From the NCBI GenBank assembly GCA_016190375.1, contig JACPQR010000170.1, positions 1-64,000 on the forward strand: DNA of 64,000 nucleotides, given 5' to 3'. A model generated the notes under the pieces. It saw only the letters and a list, made by a program, of their open reading frames with translations. It was not told the origin of the DNA and did not search any database. Both the position numbers and the translations under genes were made by a program. Below, in pieces: positions 35,466-43,140 of the stretch (position 1 is the first letter of the stretch; each line of letters begins with the position of its first letter). The DNA comes from Deltaproteobacteria bacterium (GTDB taxonomy: Bacteria; Myxococcota_A; Polyangia; JACPQR01).

Positions 35466-36491
35466 ATGACGCGCACGCTCCTCCCTCTCTGTCTTGCGGC
35501 CCTCTTCGCTGGCTGCGGCGATGACGACGACTCCGCTCCCGATGGCGACGCGGACTCCGACGCCGATGCGGACGCCGGCGGCGACGCGGACACGGATGCG
35601 GACGCCGACGCCGACGCCGACGCCGATGGCGACGCCGACGGCGACGCGGACCTGCCGGATCCGATCGAGCTCGCCGAGCAGGTCTCCGAGGACGAGATCC
35701 TCGCGACCATCTCCGACCTCGAGGCGTTCGAGACCCGCGAGACCTTCACCTCGGGGGACGACGACGCGAGGGACTACCTGGTCGGGAGGCTCGAGGCGTA
35801 CGGGCTACCGGTCGAGGAGGACTCGTTCCTCGTCACGGGAGAGGAGGCGGCCAACGTGATCGCGCGCAAGGAGGGCTCGGTCGAGCCGGGCGCGATCTGG
35901 ATCTTCTCGGCCCACTACGATTCGACGTCGGCGATCCCCCGGACGAGCGCCCCAGGCGCGGACGACAACGCGTCGGGAGTGGCGGCGGTGCTCGAGGCCG
36001 CGCGGATCCTCGCTCCGGTGCGGACGCACGACAGCCTCTGGTTCGTCGCCACCGCGGCCGAGGAGCAGGGCAGCCTCGGCTCGCAGCACATGGCTGGATG
36101 GCTGGTCGAAGAGGAAGTCGACGTCCGCGGAGTGATCGCCCCCGACATGATCGCCTACTGGCCGCTCGGCGACGACGACTCGTTCGACATCCTGGGCGAC
36201 GAGGATTCCGAGTGGCTCGTCGAGGAGATGGCCGACATGGCCGACGCCCTCGGCGTCGCCTACAAGACCTGGATCGACCACGGCTACTGCTACGGCGACG
36301 ACCACACTCGCTTCCAGGAAGCGGGCTTCGCCGCCATCACGCCGATGGACTGCGTCGAAGCGCACAACGGCGTCGGCGCGCCCGAGACGACGCCGCACTA
36401 CCACCAGACGACCGACACGGTCGACACGCTGTACCTGCCGTTCACCACCAGGGTCGTCCAGGTGATCGTCGCGGCTCTGGCGTCGAGGTGA
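35466..36491 (+). CDS. M28-family zinc aminopeptidase lipoprotein
   Basis: A 341-residue lipoprotein. Signal peptide with lipobox LFAGC, an Asp-rich linker (about 20-60), then an M28 peptidase domain. Metal ligands and catalytic residues are visible in order: FSAHYDS (His), GADDNASG (bridging Asp), ATAAEEQG (catalytic Glu-Glu), APDMIAY (Asp) and TPHYHQTTDT (His). The family removes N-terminal residues from peptides outside the cytoplasm using two zinc ions. ATG at 35466 is chosen because the signal peptide begins there. Confidence 0.9.
   Translation: MTRTLLPLCLAALFAGCGDDDDSAPDGDADSDADADAGGDADTDADADADADADGDADGDADLPDPIELAEQVSEDEILATISDLEAFETRETFTSGDDDARDYLVGRLEAYGLPVEEDSFLVTGEEAANVIARKEGSVEPGAIWIFSAHYDSTSAIPRTSAPGADDNASGVAAVLEAARILAPVRTHDSLWFVATAAEEQGSLGSQHMAGWLVEEEVDVRGVIAPDMIAYWPLGDDDSFDILGDEDSEWLVEEMADMADALGVAYKTWIDHGYCYGDDHTRFQEAGFAAITPMDCVEAHNGVGAPETTPHYHQTTDTVDTLYLPFTTRVVQVIVAALASR
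35548..35652 (+). repeat. GAC/GCC/GGC repeat encoding an Asp-Ala-Asp linker
   Basis: Degenerate hexanucleotide repeats of Asp codons alternating with Ala or Gly codons encode the acidic linker between the lipid anchor and the M28 domain. Similar tracts occur at 38383 and 50394. Confidence 0.85.
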
Positions 36492-36520
36492 GGAGGCCCT
36501 GCGACCCGTCGCGCTCCGGC

Positions 36521-36543
36521 GCGTATCCTCAATGTAGATACGC
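36521..36543. promoter_or_regulatory. Inverted repeat upstream of mazEF, candidate operator
   Basis: GCGTATC (36521-36527) and GATACGC (36537-36543) form a perfect seven-base inverted repeat with a nine-base spacer holding a -10-like TAGATA (36535-36540) at its right edge. It ends next to the Shine-Dalgarno of the antitoxin, where MazE-MazF complexes usually bind for autoregulation. Confidence 0.5.
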
Positions 36544-36560
36544 GGAAGGAGAGTGCCGGC

Positions 36561-36797
36561 ATGGTCGTGAAGATCCAGCGGTGGGGCAACAGCCTGGCCT
36601 TGCGGCTGCCGAAGGCAGTGGTCGAGAAGGCGGGGCTCGGTGAGGGCTCGAGCCTCGACGTGGAGGCCAAGAAGGGCCAGATCGTGCCGCGCTCGGTGCG
36701 CCGCTACCGGCTTCAGGACCTCCTGGACGGGATCACGCCGGGCACCCTTCACGCCGAGGTCTCGACCGGCCCGCGCCGGGGGCGCGAGGCATGGTGA
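36561..36797 (+). CDS. mazE: MazE-like antitoxin (AbrB-type)
   Basis: A 78-residue protein with the SpoVT-AbrB swapped-hairpin signature KIQRWGNSLALRLPKAVVEKAGL followed by a Gly-Leu-Gly-Glu-Gly turn. The C-terminal half (YRLQDLLDGITPGTLHAEV) is the toxin-binding segment of MazE. The ATG has GGAAGGAG upstream. It overlaps the toxin gene by seven bases. It neutralises MazF and should bind the inverted repeat upstream. Confidence 0.88.
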   Translation: MVVKIQRWGNSLALRLPKAVVEKAGLGEGSSLDVEAKKGQIVPRSVRRYRLQDLLDGITPGTLHAEVSTGPRRGREAW

Positions 36798-37135
36798 AGG
36801 CCGGCGGAGCACCTGACCGGGGCGAGGTCGTGTGGCTGTCGTTCGACCCCCAGGTGGGGCACGAAAAGTCGGGACACCGGTTGGCGCTGACGATCTCGCC
36901 CAAGGGCTACAACACGAAGGTCGGCCTCGCTCTCTTCTGCCAGATCACGACGCAGGTGAAGGGGTACCCATTCGAAGTGGCGTTTCCACCCGGCGGCAAG
37001 ACGACCGGGGTGGTCCTTTCGAATCAGATCAAGAGCCTGGACTGGAAGGCACGACGAGCGCGCCGCTTCGACCTCGCACCTCCGGAGGTGATGGAGGAGG
37101 TGCTCGGGAAGATCCTTGCTCTCGTCGGTACCTGA
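36791..37135 (+). CDS. mazF: MazF-like mRNA interferase toxin
   Basis: A 114-residue toxin of the PemK/MazF fold. The N-terminal RGEVVWLSFDPQVGHEKSGHRLALTISP motif (two strands with the catalytic Arg) is followed by LFCQITTQVKGYPFEV and VVLSNQIKSLDW, which shape the RNA groove. Length and order are normal for the family, which cleaves mRNA at short sequence motifs. Co-translated with mazE through the overlapping stop and start. Confidence 0.9.
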   Translation: MVKAGGAPDRGEVVWLSFDPQVGHEKSGHRLALTISPKGYNTKVGLALFCQITTQVKGYPFEVAFPPGGKTTGVVLSNQIKSLDWKARRARRFDLAPPEVMEEVLGKILALVGT

Positions 37136-37151
37136 GCGGCTCGTGGCGCAC

Positions 37152-37446
37152 ATGTGGCTCGCGCGGTGGGCAGTGGCGCTGGCGATCGCGAGCTGCGCTG
37201 GCCCGCAGCCGCCGACGCCTCAGGCACGGCCGCTCGTGGGTGCGCCTCGGCGTCTGGCCGTCGGGCAGCACCACGCGTGTCTCGCCAGGAGGGACGGTCG
37301 TGGTGCCGCTCGAGGCGCCGCGGCTCGTGAGGATCGCATCCGACCCGCGGATACGAGAGGCGCGCATCGTGGAGACGCCGCTCGGCGCCGTAGTGGCGTG
37401 GACGAGCGACCGCGGCGTCTCGATCGCACGCATCGTGGTTCCCTGA
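37152..37446 (+). pseudogene. Small lipoprotein gene with an apparent frameshift
   Basis: An ATG at 37152 opens a signal peptide with lipobox AIASC. After PQARPLV this frame degenerates. From about 37235 the frame that ends at 37446 becomes protein-like: VRLGVWPSGSTTRVSPGG, then VVVPLEAPRLVRIASDP and IARIVVP, a beta-rich sequence. Joining both gives a lipoprotein of about 95 residues. Either a single-base sequencing error or a true frameshift near 37235-37245 explains it. Downstream of mazF on the same strand. Confidence 0.45.
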
Positions 37447-37473
37447 GGGAACGAGCTGCACGGAGCGAGCTTG

Positions 37474-37833
37474 CTACCCCGACTTCCGACTCGCGCGAGG
37501 GACGCCGTCGTGCGGGCCGAGCTCGCGGCGTGGAACGTCGTCCCACCACTCGCTCCAGGCCAAGTCGCCGCGGCGGGAGGGGTGCAGCGGATAGAAGATG
37601 CGGTTGTCGGGCCTGGGTCGCTCGCCGCCGACCAGTAGAAGCGCCTCGCCCTCGGAGTCGTTCAGGATCGTGTGGCAGATCCCCGTGCCGGCAGGGAAGG
37701 CGACGAGGTCGCCGGCCTTCATCGGGTGAAGGTCGCCGTCGATCCAGGCGTCGACCTCGCCCTGAAGGACGTAGACGAACTCCTCTTCCTTGGGCTTGCC
37801 AGCGCCGTTGCCGCGTCCTAAGAGGAAGGGCAT
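37474..37833 (-). CDS. Cupin-domain protein, N-terminally truncated
   Basis: A 119-residue protein holding most of a single cupin barrel: EEEFVYVLQGEVDAWIDG, then GDLVAFPAGTGICHTILN (cupin motif 2 with its His) and EALLLVGGERPRPDN. The residues where motif 1 would place its two His read GNGAGKPKEEE, so only the Glu side is kept, and about 40 N-terminal residues of typical relatives are missing. Its ATG (37833) collides head-on with the ATG of the divergent membrane-protein gene. Likely a decayed or rearranged cupin with altered metal binding. Confidence 0.65.
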   Translation of the reverse strand: MPFLLGRGNGAGKPKEEEFVYVLQGEVDAWIDGDLHPMKAGDLVAFPAGTGICHTILNDSEGEALLLVGGERPRPDNRIFYPLHPSRRGDLAWSEWWDDVPRRELGPHDGVPRASRKSG

Positions 37834-38254
37834 GACGCGAAGAGCGCTGAGCAGGATCGCGGGCACCGTGTGGTGCACCGGCGCGCTCGTCCTTCTCGCG
37901 CGAAGCGTCGCGTTCTTCCGCATCGCTCGCGACCGCGAGCACCGCTCGACGATCGCGCTCGTGGCGGCGGTCGGCCTCGCCGCGATCGTGGGGCTGGCCA
38001 AGGGGGCGTTCGTCCTCCGGCGCTCGGCCGCCCGGAACCTCGCGCGCATCGAGCGCCTCCCCGAGCCGGTCCGGCCCTGGCAGGCTTTTCCGCCCGCCTA
38101 CGCGCTCCTGATCCTGTTCATGGTCGGCCTCGGGATCGCCGTGCGCTTCGTGGCGGCGCAGGGCTGGCTCGGCGGGCACATCACGGCCCTCGCGATCTAC
38201 GTCGCGGTCGCCGTGGCGCTGGCCTCGAGCAGCAAGCGCTACTTCGAGAGCTGA
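37832..38254 (+). CDS. Small polytopic membrane protein
   Basis: A 140-residue protein with four hydrophobic helices: VWCTGALVLLARSVAFF, IALVAAVGLAAIVGLAKG, YALLILFMVGLGIAV and ITALAIYVAVAVALAS. A conserved-looking basic loop (RRSAARNLARIERLPEP) lies between helices 2 and 3. No family is recognised. ATG at 37832 has AGGAAGG upstream and overlaps the cupin gene by two bases in the opposite direction. Confidence 0.7.
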   Translation: MTRRALSRIAGTVWCTGALVLLARSVAFFRIARDREHRSTIALVAAVGLAAIVGLAKGAFVLRRSAARNLARIERLPEPVRPWQAFPPAYALLILFMVGLGIAVRFVAAQGWLGGHITALAIYVAVAVALASSSKRYFES

Positions 38255-38299
38255 CGCGCTTCTCTTGTTCGACGTGCCCGGAGCTGATACTCCCGGGAC

Positions 38300-39640
38300 A
38301 TGCTGACGGTCGCGCGGCTTGGCGGCATCTCGTTCGTCTCGTCCCTCTTGATCGCCTGCGGCGGTGAGACCGGTGGCGGTGACGCCGATGCCGACTCGGA
38401 CGCCGACGCCGATACGGATTCCGACGGTGACGGCGACTCCGACGGCGACGGCGACTCCGACGGCGACGGGGACTCCGATGGCTGTGGCCAGAATACCTGG
38501 GCAAGCTGGGAGCCGAAGGGAACGCTCGTCGAGTACCAGGAGCTTCGAGCCTGGACGCCCGACGACATCCGCCTCGGCCTTCAGCTCACGGGCCTGATGG
38601 CGCTCGACCGTCCCGACATTCCGTCCACGACCGTCTACTTCATCCGCTACGAGACGCAGGCCCCCGAGGGCGCGGTCCGCGAGTCCACCGGCGTCGCGTC
38701 GATTCCCGACGTCGGCGAACCCGCACCCGTCCTCGCGTGGAACCACGGGACCACGGGCGTCGGCGACGACTGCGCGCCGAGCTCCTGGAACATGGCAGGG
38801 GACATCCCGCTCCCGGGCGCCGCGGTCAGCCAGGTGATCGGCTGGATGGCGCACGGCTATGCGACGGTCCTGACGGACTACGTCGGCCTGGGCACCGAGG
38901 GCTCCCACCCGTACATCGTGTCCGAGGCGGAGGGAGCTTCGGTCCTCGACGGCTTGAGAGCCCTGGCCGAGCTGGACCGCGAGCTCGGTGGCGGCGACGT
39001 CGGGACGATCACCTTCCTCGCGGGCCACTCGCAGGGCGGTCACGCGACGCTCTCCGCCCACCAGATGTTCCCGTCGTACGCGCCGGAGCTCGACTACCGC
39101 GGCGCCGTCCCGATGGCGCCGGCCGGCGAGATCGGGGTGCTCCTTGCGTATGCGCTCGAGAACTTCTCGCAGAGCACGGCCACGCTCGGGTCGTTCATCG
39201 TGTACGCGTGGTCCGAGTACTACGGCCTCGACCTGGCCGACCTCCTCGTCGAGCCGTACCTCGCGGGCGTCCCCGGTTGGGCGGAGGCCGAGTGCCTGCC
39301 CGGGTACGGCGACCATTTCCCGCCGGAGATCGAGCTCGCCGAGGTGTTCGGCCCGGGCATCACGGGCGACGAGGTCACGGAGGCGATGGAATGGAACTCC
39401 CCGCGGGGCTGCGCCGATGCGCCGGTGAGAATCCAGACCGGCACCACGGACGACATCGTCGTGCCCGTGGCCACGAACGCTCTGTTCGCGGAGCTCTGCG
39501 AGTCCGGAAACGTCGTCGAGAGCGTTCCGTACGAGGGCGGCCACGGCGCCCCGGCCTCGGGTGACGGCATGATCGACGCCGTCGAGTGGACCGACGCGAT
39601 CCTGTCGGGCACGGCCCCGACGGACCAGTGCGCGCGCTGA
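38300..39640 (+). CDS. Secretory-lipase-like alpha/beta hydrolase lipoprotein
   Basis: A 446-residue paralogue of the 23447 protein. Signal peptide with lipobox LLIAC, a repeated acidic linker of Asp with Ser, Ala or Gly (about 30-62), and the hydrolase domain: PVLAWNHGTTGVGDDCAPS, LTDYVGLGTEGSHPYIV, nucleophile elbow AGHSQGGHAT, then TTDDIVVPVATN (Asp) and EGGHGAP (His). The Ser-Asp-His set indicates an esterase or lipase. The start matches the signal peptide. The next gene (ABC1 kinase) begins three bases after its stop. Confidence 0.88.
   Translation: MLTVARLGGISFVSSLLIACGGETGGGDADADSDADADTDSDGDGDSDGDGDSDGDGDSDGCGQNTWASWEPKGTLVEYQELRAWTPDDIRLGLQLTGLMALDRPDIPSTTVYFIRYETQAPEGAVRESTGVASIPDVGEPAPVLAWNHGTTGVGDDCAPSSWNMAGDIPLPGAAVSQVIGWMAHGYATVLTDYVGLGTEGSHPYIVSEAEGASVLDGLRALAELDRELGGGDVGTITFLAGHSQGGHATLSAHQMFPSYAPELDYRGAVPMAPAGEIGVLLAYALENFSQSTATLGSFIVYAWSEYYGLDLADLLVEPYLAGVPGWAEAECLPGYGDHFPPEIELAEVFGPGITGDEVTEAMEWNSPRGCADAPVRIQTGTTDDIVVPVATNALFAELCESGNVVESVPYEGGHGAPASGDGMIDAVEWTDAILSGTAPTDQCAR
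38383..38480 (+). repeat. Degenerate GAC/TCC/GGC repeat encoding an acidic linker
   Basis: Short tandem units such as GACGGCGACTCC encode the Asp-Gly-Asp-Ser linker of the lipase-like lipoprotein. The nearly perfect 12-base repeats at its 3' end suggest recent length change. Confidence 0.85.
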
Positions 39641-39643
39641 GCC

Positions 39644-41317
39644 ATGGTCTCGATCGTCTCGGCCGTCCGCGACCTGAACCGACTGCGCGAGATCAACGTC
39701 GTCCTCGCGCGGCACGGCTTCGGCGAGATCGTGTCGCGCCTGTCGCGGCGCCGGTCGGACCCGGCCGCGCTCCCGGCGGCCGAGATCCCCGCCGACGAGG
39801 AGGCGCGCGGCGAGGACGAGCGCCGCCGCATCTCGCGCGGCGAGCGCGTGCGCATGGTCCTCGCGGACCTCGGGCCGACTTTCGTCAAGCTCGGTCAGGT
39901 AGCGTCGACGCGCGCGGACCTCCTGCCCGCCGACCTCGTCGTCGAGCTGCGCCGCCTGCAAGACGACGTCCCGCCGGTGCCGTCCGAGCAGATCCGCGAG
40001 GCCGTCGAGTCGGCCCTCGGCGCCCCGATCCCGGACGTGTACGAGTCGTTCGACGACCGGCCGCTCGCGGCCGCGTCGATCGCGCAGGTGCACCGCGCCG
40101 TGCTCAAGACTCCCGAGGGACCGCGCGAGGTCGTGGTCAAGGTGCAGCGGCCCGGCATCGCACGCACCATCGCGGGTGATGTGGAGCTCCTGCATGTCCT
40201 CTCGGCGATCATCGAGCGCGCGATCCCCGAGAGCCGCATCTACTCGCCCACCGGCCTCGTCGCCCAGTTCGATCGCGCGATCCACGCCGAGCTCGACTTC
40301 ACCATCGAGGCGGACAACGCCAGGCGCTTCGCCCAGAACTTCGCCGCGAGCGGCGCCTGCCGCTTCCCCGAGGTCTACCGCGAGGCGTCGTCGAAGACCG
40401 TGCTGACGCTCGAGTACCTGCCGGGCAGGAAGATCTCCGAGGCGCTCGCCGCGGGGCACTCGGGCCCGAAGCTAGCGCGCCGAGCCGTCACCGCGATCAT
40501 CCAGCAGATCTTCGAAGACGGCTTCTTCCACGCCGATCCGCACCCCGGCAACGTCGTCGTCATGGGTGAGCCTGACGCTCCGGAGCTCGCCCTCATCGAC
40601 CTCGGCATGGTGGGACGCCTGTCCCCCGACATGCGCGACCGCACGGTCGATCTGCTGATCGCCGCCGCGAGGCAGGACCTGGCCTCCGTCGCCGACTCGC
40701 TCTACGCGATCGGGACGCCCACTCGAAAGGTCGACATGCGGGCCTACCGCGCCCGCGTCGCGGAGCTGGGCGAGAAGTACCTCGGGCGACCGCTCGGCGA
40801 GGTCGACCTGTCAGCGATGATCCGCGACATCGTCCGCGGCGCGACCGAGTTCGGCCTCGAGATCCCGCCGGACTTCCTGCTCGTCGGCAAGGCCCTGATG
40901 ACCATGGAGGGCATCGGCAAGGAGCTCGACCCGACGCTCGAGGTGATCGAGGAAGCGAAGCCGCAGCTCATCGAGATCGTGCGCCGCCGCTACTCGCCCG
41001 AGCGCCTCGGCACCGAGCTGTGGCGTGCCATGGGGAAGGTCTCCGGCGCCGCTCGCGAGCTTCCGTCGCAGGTCCAGGAGATCCTCGAGGACCTGCGCCT
41101 CGGACGGCTCTCCGTGAGGACCTCGGACCCCGATCTGCCGCGAGTAGTGGACCGCCTCGGACGGCGGATCCTCACGGGCCTCGTGGTCGCGGCCTCGGTC
41201 GCGGCCGGCGCGTGGCTCGTCCCGCACGAGACCCACTCGAGCCTCGGCATCGCGCTCCTCGTCATGGGCGGCGCGCTCCTCGTGGGCCACCTGGCGCGCG
41301 ACCTCAGGCGGGGTTGA
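39644..41317 (+). CDS. ubiB: ABC1/UbiB-family atypical kinase
   Basis: A 557-residue ABC1 (AarF/UbiB) protein. It has the family-specific KxGQ motif in FVKLGQVASTRADLLP, the alanine-rich loop LAAASIAQVHRAVL, VVKVQRPGI with the lysine, FTIEADNARRF, the catalytic HADPHPGNV and metal-binding DLGMVGRLS. Two C-terminal transmembrane helices (GLVVAASVAAGAWLV, GIALLVMGGALLVGHL) anchor it. UbiB proteins support quinone synthesis or lipid homeostasis through ATPase activity. It begins three bases after the lipase stop. Confidence 0.93.
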   Translation: MVSIVSAVRDLNRLREINVVLARHGFGEIVSRLSRRRSDPAALPAAEIPADEEARGEDERRRISRGERVRMVLADLGPTFVKLGQVASTRADLLPADLVVELRRLQDDVPPVPSEQIREAVESALGAPIPDVYESFDDRPLAAASIAQVHRAVLKTPEGPREVVVKVQRPGIARTIAGDVELLHVLSAIIERAIPESRIYSPTGLVAQFDRAIHAELDFTIEADNARRFAQNFAASGACRFPEVYREASSKTVLTLEYLPGRKISEALAAGHSGPKLARRAVTAIIQQIFEDGFFHADPHPGNVVVMGEPDAPELALIDLGMVGRLSPDMRDRTVDLLIAAARQDLASVADSLYAIGTPTRKVDMRAYRARVAELGEKYLGRPLGEVDLSAMIRDIVRGATEFGLEIPPDFLLVGKALMTMEGIGKELDPTLEVIEEAKPQLIEIVRRRYSPERLGTELWRAMGKVSGAARELPSQVQEILEDLRLGRLSVRTSDPDLPRVVDRLGRRILTGLVVAASVAAGAWLVPHETHSSLGIALLVMGGALLVGHLARDLRRG

Positions 41318-41501
41318 TCGGCGGTTCGGCCCCTCGCTGCGTCGCGCGCGGCGAGCGGTGCGCGAAACGTGGGACGGCTCCCACGCGCCGCGTGGGGATC
41401 CACCCACGGTCTACCAGGACGCCATCACGCCCGGACGCACGGGCGCCATCGATCCGCCGGCACGGGGGTTGCTCACGCGCTGGCGCATCGGAGGGACGAC
41501 G

Positions 41502-42419
41502 ATGGATGGCGAGCGGATCGGAGCTTGGCTCTTGTGCGCGTGGCTGGTGGCGGCCGGGTGCGGCCCGGACCGCGGCGGCGACGATGATGACGATGACTCG
41601 GGCGCGCGGCTCGATGGCGACGCGGTCTTCGCGCTCGCGCTACTGGCGAGCGCGCCGAACGTCTTCGCGCAAGGCATGACCGCGCTGTCGATGGCGCGGA
41701 TCGAGCAGGATGACGGCGCGGGCGACTGCCCGACCCTCGAGGAGAACGGCGACCGGATGGTCCTGGAGGGCGGGTGCGAAGACGAGGATGGCAACGAGTG
41801 GCAGGGGCGCATGACCGCGGTCGGCATCGAGTCGGAGGCGGGCGGGACCATCACGTACGAAGGCTTCGGGTTCGCCAGCCTCGAGGAGTGCGGCCGGGAC
41901 GTCCTCGTCTACGACGGCACGCTGGCGGGCGAACGATCAGGGGACGGCCCCGTGGAGTTCGAGGCCGACCTCCGTCTCGAGGGTGAAAACGGCTGCACGG
42001 GCATGGAGATGACGGCGGACTGGGACTACTCCGGGGTGCTCGAGCAGTCGGGCGACGACGCGGACCACGACGGCGAGCCCGATGTCGGCCGGTGGAACGG
42101 AACGGGCAGCGTGTCGCACTCCGAGATTGGAGAGGTCGAGGCGCTCACCACCGACGAGGTCGTCGACGGCACGGCCTGCTCGACCGAGGCCGCATCCGGC
42201 ACGACCGAGCTGCGTGCGGGCGGTCAGGTCGCGATCATCACCTACGACGGCGCGACCGATTGCGACCCCGGGTCTACGGTCACGTGGACCCTCGACGGAG
42301 TGGATCAGGGAGAGGTCTCGGGCGTGCAATGCTCCATCGGTCAACCGGCAGCCCCCGGGCGCTCCGGCTGGCTCGCTGCGCTGTGGCCCGTGGTGCTCCT
42401 GGTGCGCAAGCTCCGGTAG
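41502..42419 (+). CDS. Lipoprotein of unknown function with hydrophobic C terminus
   Basis: A 305-residue protein: signal peptide with lipobox WLVAAGC, acidic linker, then a beta-rich body (MTAVGIESEAGGTITYEGF, GDGPVEFEADLRLEG) with paired cysteines. The last 20 residues form a hydrophobic segment ending in basic residues (WLAALWPVVLLVRKLR), like a membrane or sorting anchor, which is odd for a lipoprotein. The ATG follows GGAGGG. No family recognised. Confidence 0.72.
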   Translation: MDGERIGAWLLCAWLVAAGCGPDRGGDDDDDDSGARLDGDAVFALALLASAPNVFAQGMTALSMARIEQDDGAGDCPTLEENGDRMVLEGGCEDEDGNEWQGRMTAVGIESEAGGTITYEGFGFASLEECGRDVLVYDGTLAGERSGDGPVEFEADLRLEGENGCTGMEMTADWDYSGVLEQSGDDADHDGEPDVGRWNGTGSVSHSEIGEVEALTTDEVVDGTACSTEAASGTTELRAGGQVAIITYDGATDCDPGSTVTWTLDGVDQGEVSGVQCSIGQPAAPGRSGWLAALWPVVLLVRKLR

Positions 42420-42460
42420 CCCGAGCGCTCCGTCAGTCTGCCGCGAAAGCGCAGGTCCAG

Positions 42461-42610
42461 GTGAGCCGCGACGGGGCGATCCTCGGCGCGTACGCGGACG
42501 TCCGCGACGGCGGAGCTCGAGTGCACTTCTTCCAGGTCAGCACCCGCCGCGCGGACGATCCGGTCCTCTTGCTTCTGATCGGCTTGCGAAGGCGCCTGGC
42601 CGAGGTATGA
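42461..42610 (+). CDS. Possible small protein
   Basis: In the gap after the lipoprotein, a GTG-initiated frame gives 49 residues with real protein character: SRDGAILGAYADVRDGG, ARVHFFQVS and DPVLLLLIGLRRRLAEV. Upstream in frame, AKAQVQ extends the same pattern, so the start may lie earlier. There is no clear ribosome site. It could be a complete small protein or the end of a decayed gene. Confidence 0.3.
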   Translation: MSRDGAILGAYADVRDGGARVHFFQVSTRRADDPVLLLLIGLRRRLAEV

Positions 42611-42634
42611 GGACTGTGCGGAGCGAGGTGCAGC

Positions 42635-43057
42635 ATGGCCCGTCCTGTCATTCCGCCGCCCGGAGAAGAGAGTCAGGTCCACGGCTATCCGGCTCACCAT
42701 GGCGGCGCAAAGCCCGAGGGCTCCTTCGGCGCGGGCGTCGGCGCGCATCCAGGCCCGTGGGAGGAGCCCGCAATCGGAGCGAGCCTGCCGGGCTTCGTCC
42801 GCGCCCACGAGGAGCCCGCCCGTCCCGGCCGTAGGTCCCGCTACAGGCGCACGGACGAGCGCATCGTGCGGGCGATCGAGGAGCTGCTACGCAAGACTTA
42901 CCTCGACGCGAGCTCCGTCTCGTTCGAGGTGAGCGCGGGTGTGGTGACGCTGCGAGGAACAGTGCGCTCGCAGATCGACCGGCGGACCGCCGTCGATCTC
43001 GTCGAGACCGCCACCGGTGTGAGGCGCGTGATCGACCGGCTGGAGGTGAAAGCCTGA
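42635..43057 (+). CDS. BON-domain protein
   Basis: A 140-residue protein. The first 70 residues are Pro/Gly/His-rich and probably disordered. The C-terminal 65 residues form a BON domain: RTDERIVRAIEELL, SVSFEVSAGVVTLRGTV, and a VETATGVRRVIDRLEV ending. BON domains bind phospholipid or bridge envelope proteins. No signal peptide is present, so it may act in the cytoplasm or at the inner face of the membrane. Confidence 0.8.
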   Translation: MARPVIPPPGEESQVHGYPAHHGGAKPEGSFGAGVGAHPGPWEEPAIGASLPGFVRAHEEPARPGRRSRYRRTDERIVRAIEELLRKTYLDASSVSFEVSAGVVTLRGTVRSQIDRRTAVDLVETATGVRRVIDRLEVKA

Positions 43058-43072
43058 AGAAAAGTCCGCCGC

Positions 43073-43110
43073 GGAAGGATCGCGCCCGCGATTCCCTTTT
43101 CTGTTGATGG
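43073..43110 (+). terminator. Weak hairpin plus T-rich tract after the BON gene
   Basis: GGATCGC pairs with GCGATTCC around a GCCC loop, with one bulge, followed by CTTTTCTGTT. It resembles a weak intrinsic terminator. Confidence 0.35.
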
Positions 43111-43140
43111 AGCAAGCCTGCCGGCGGTACTAGCGCGTCG

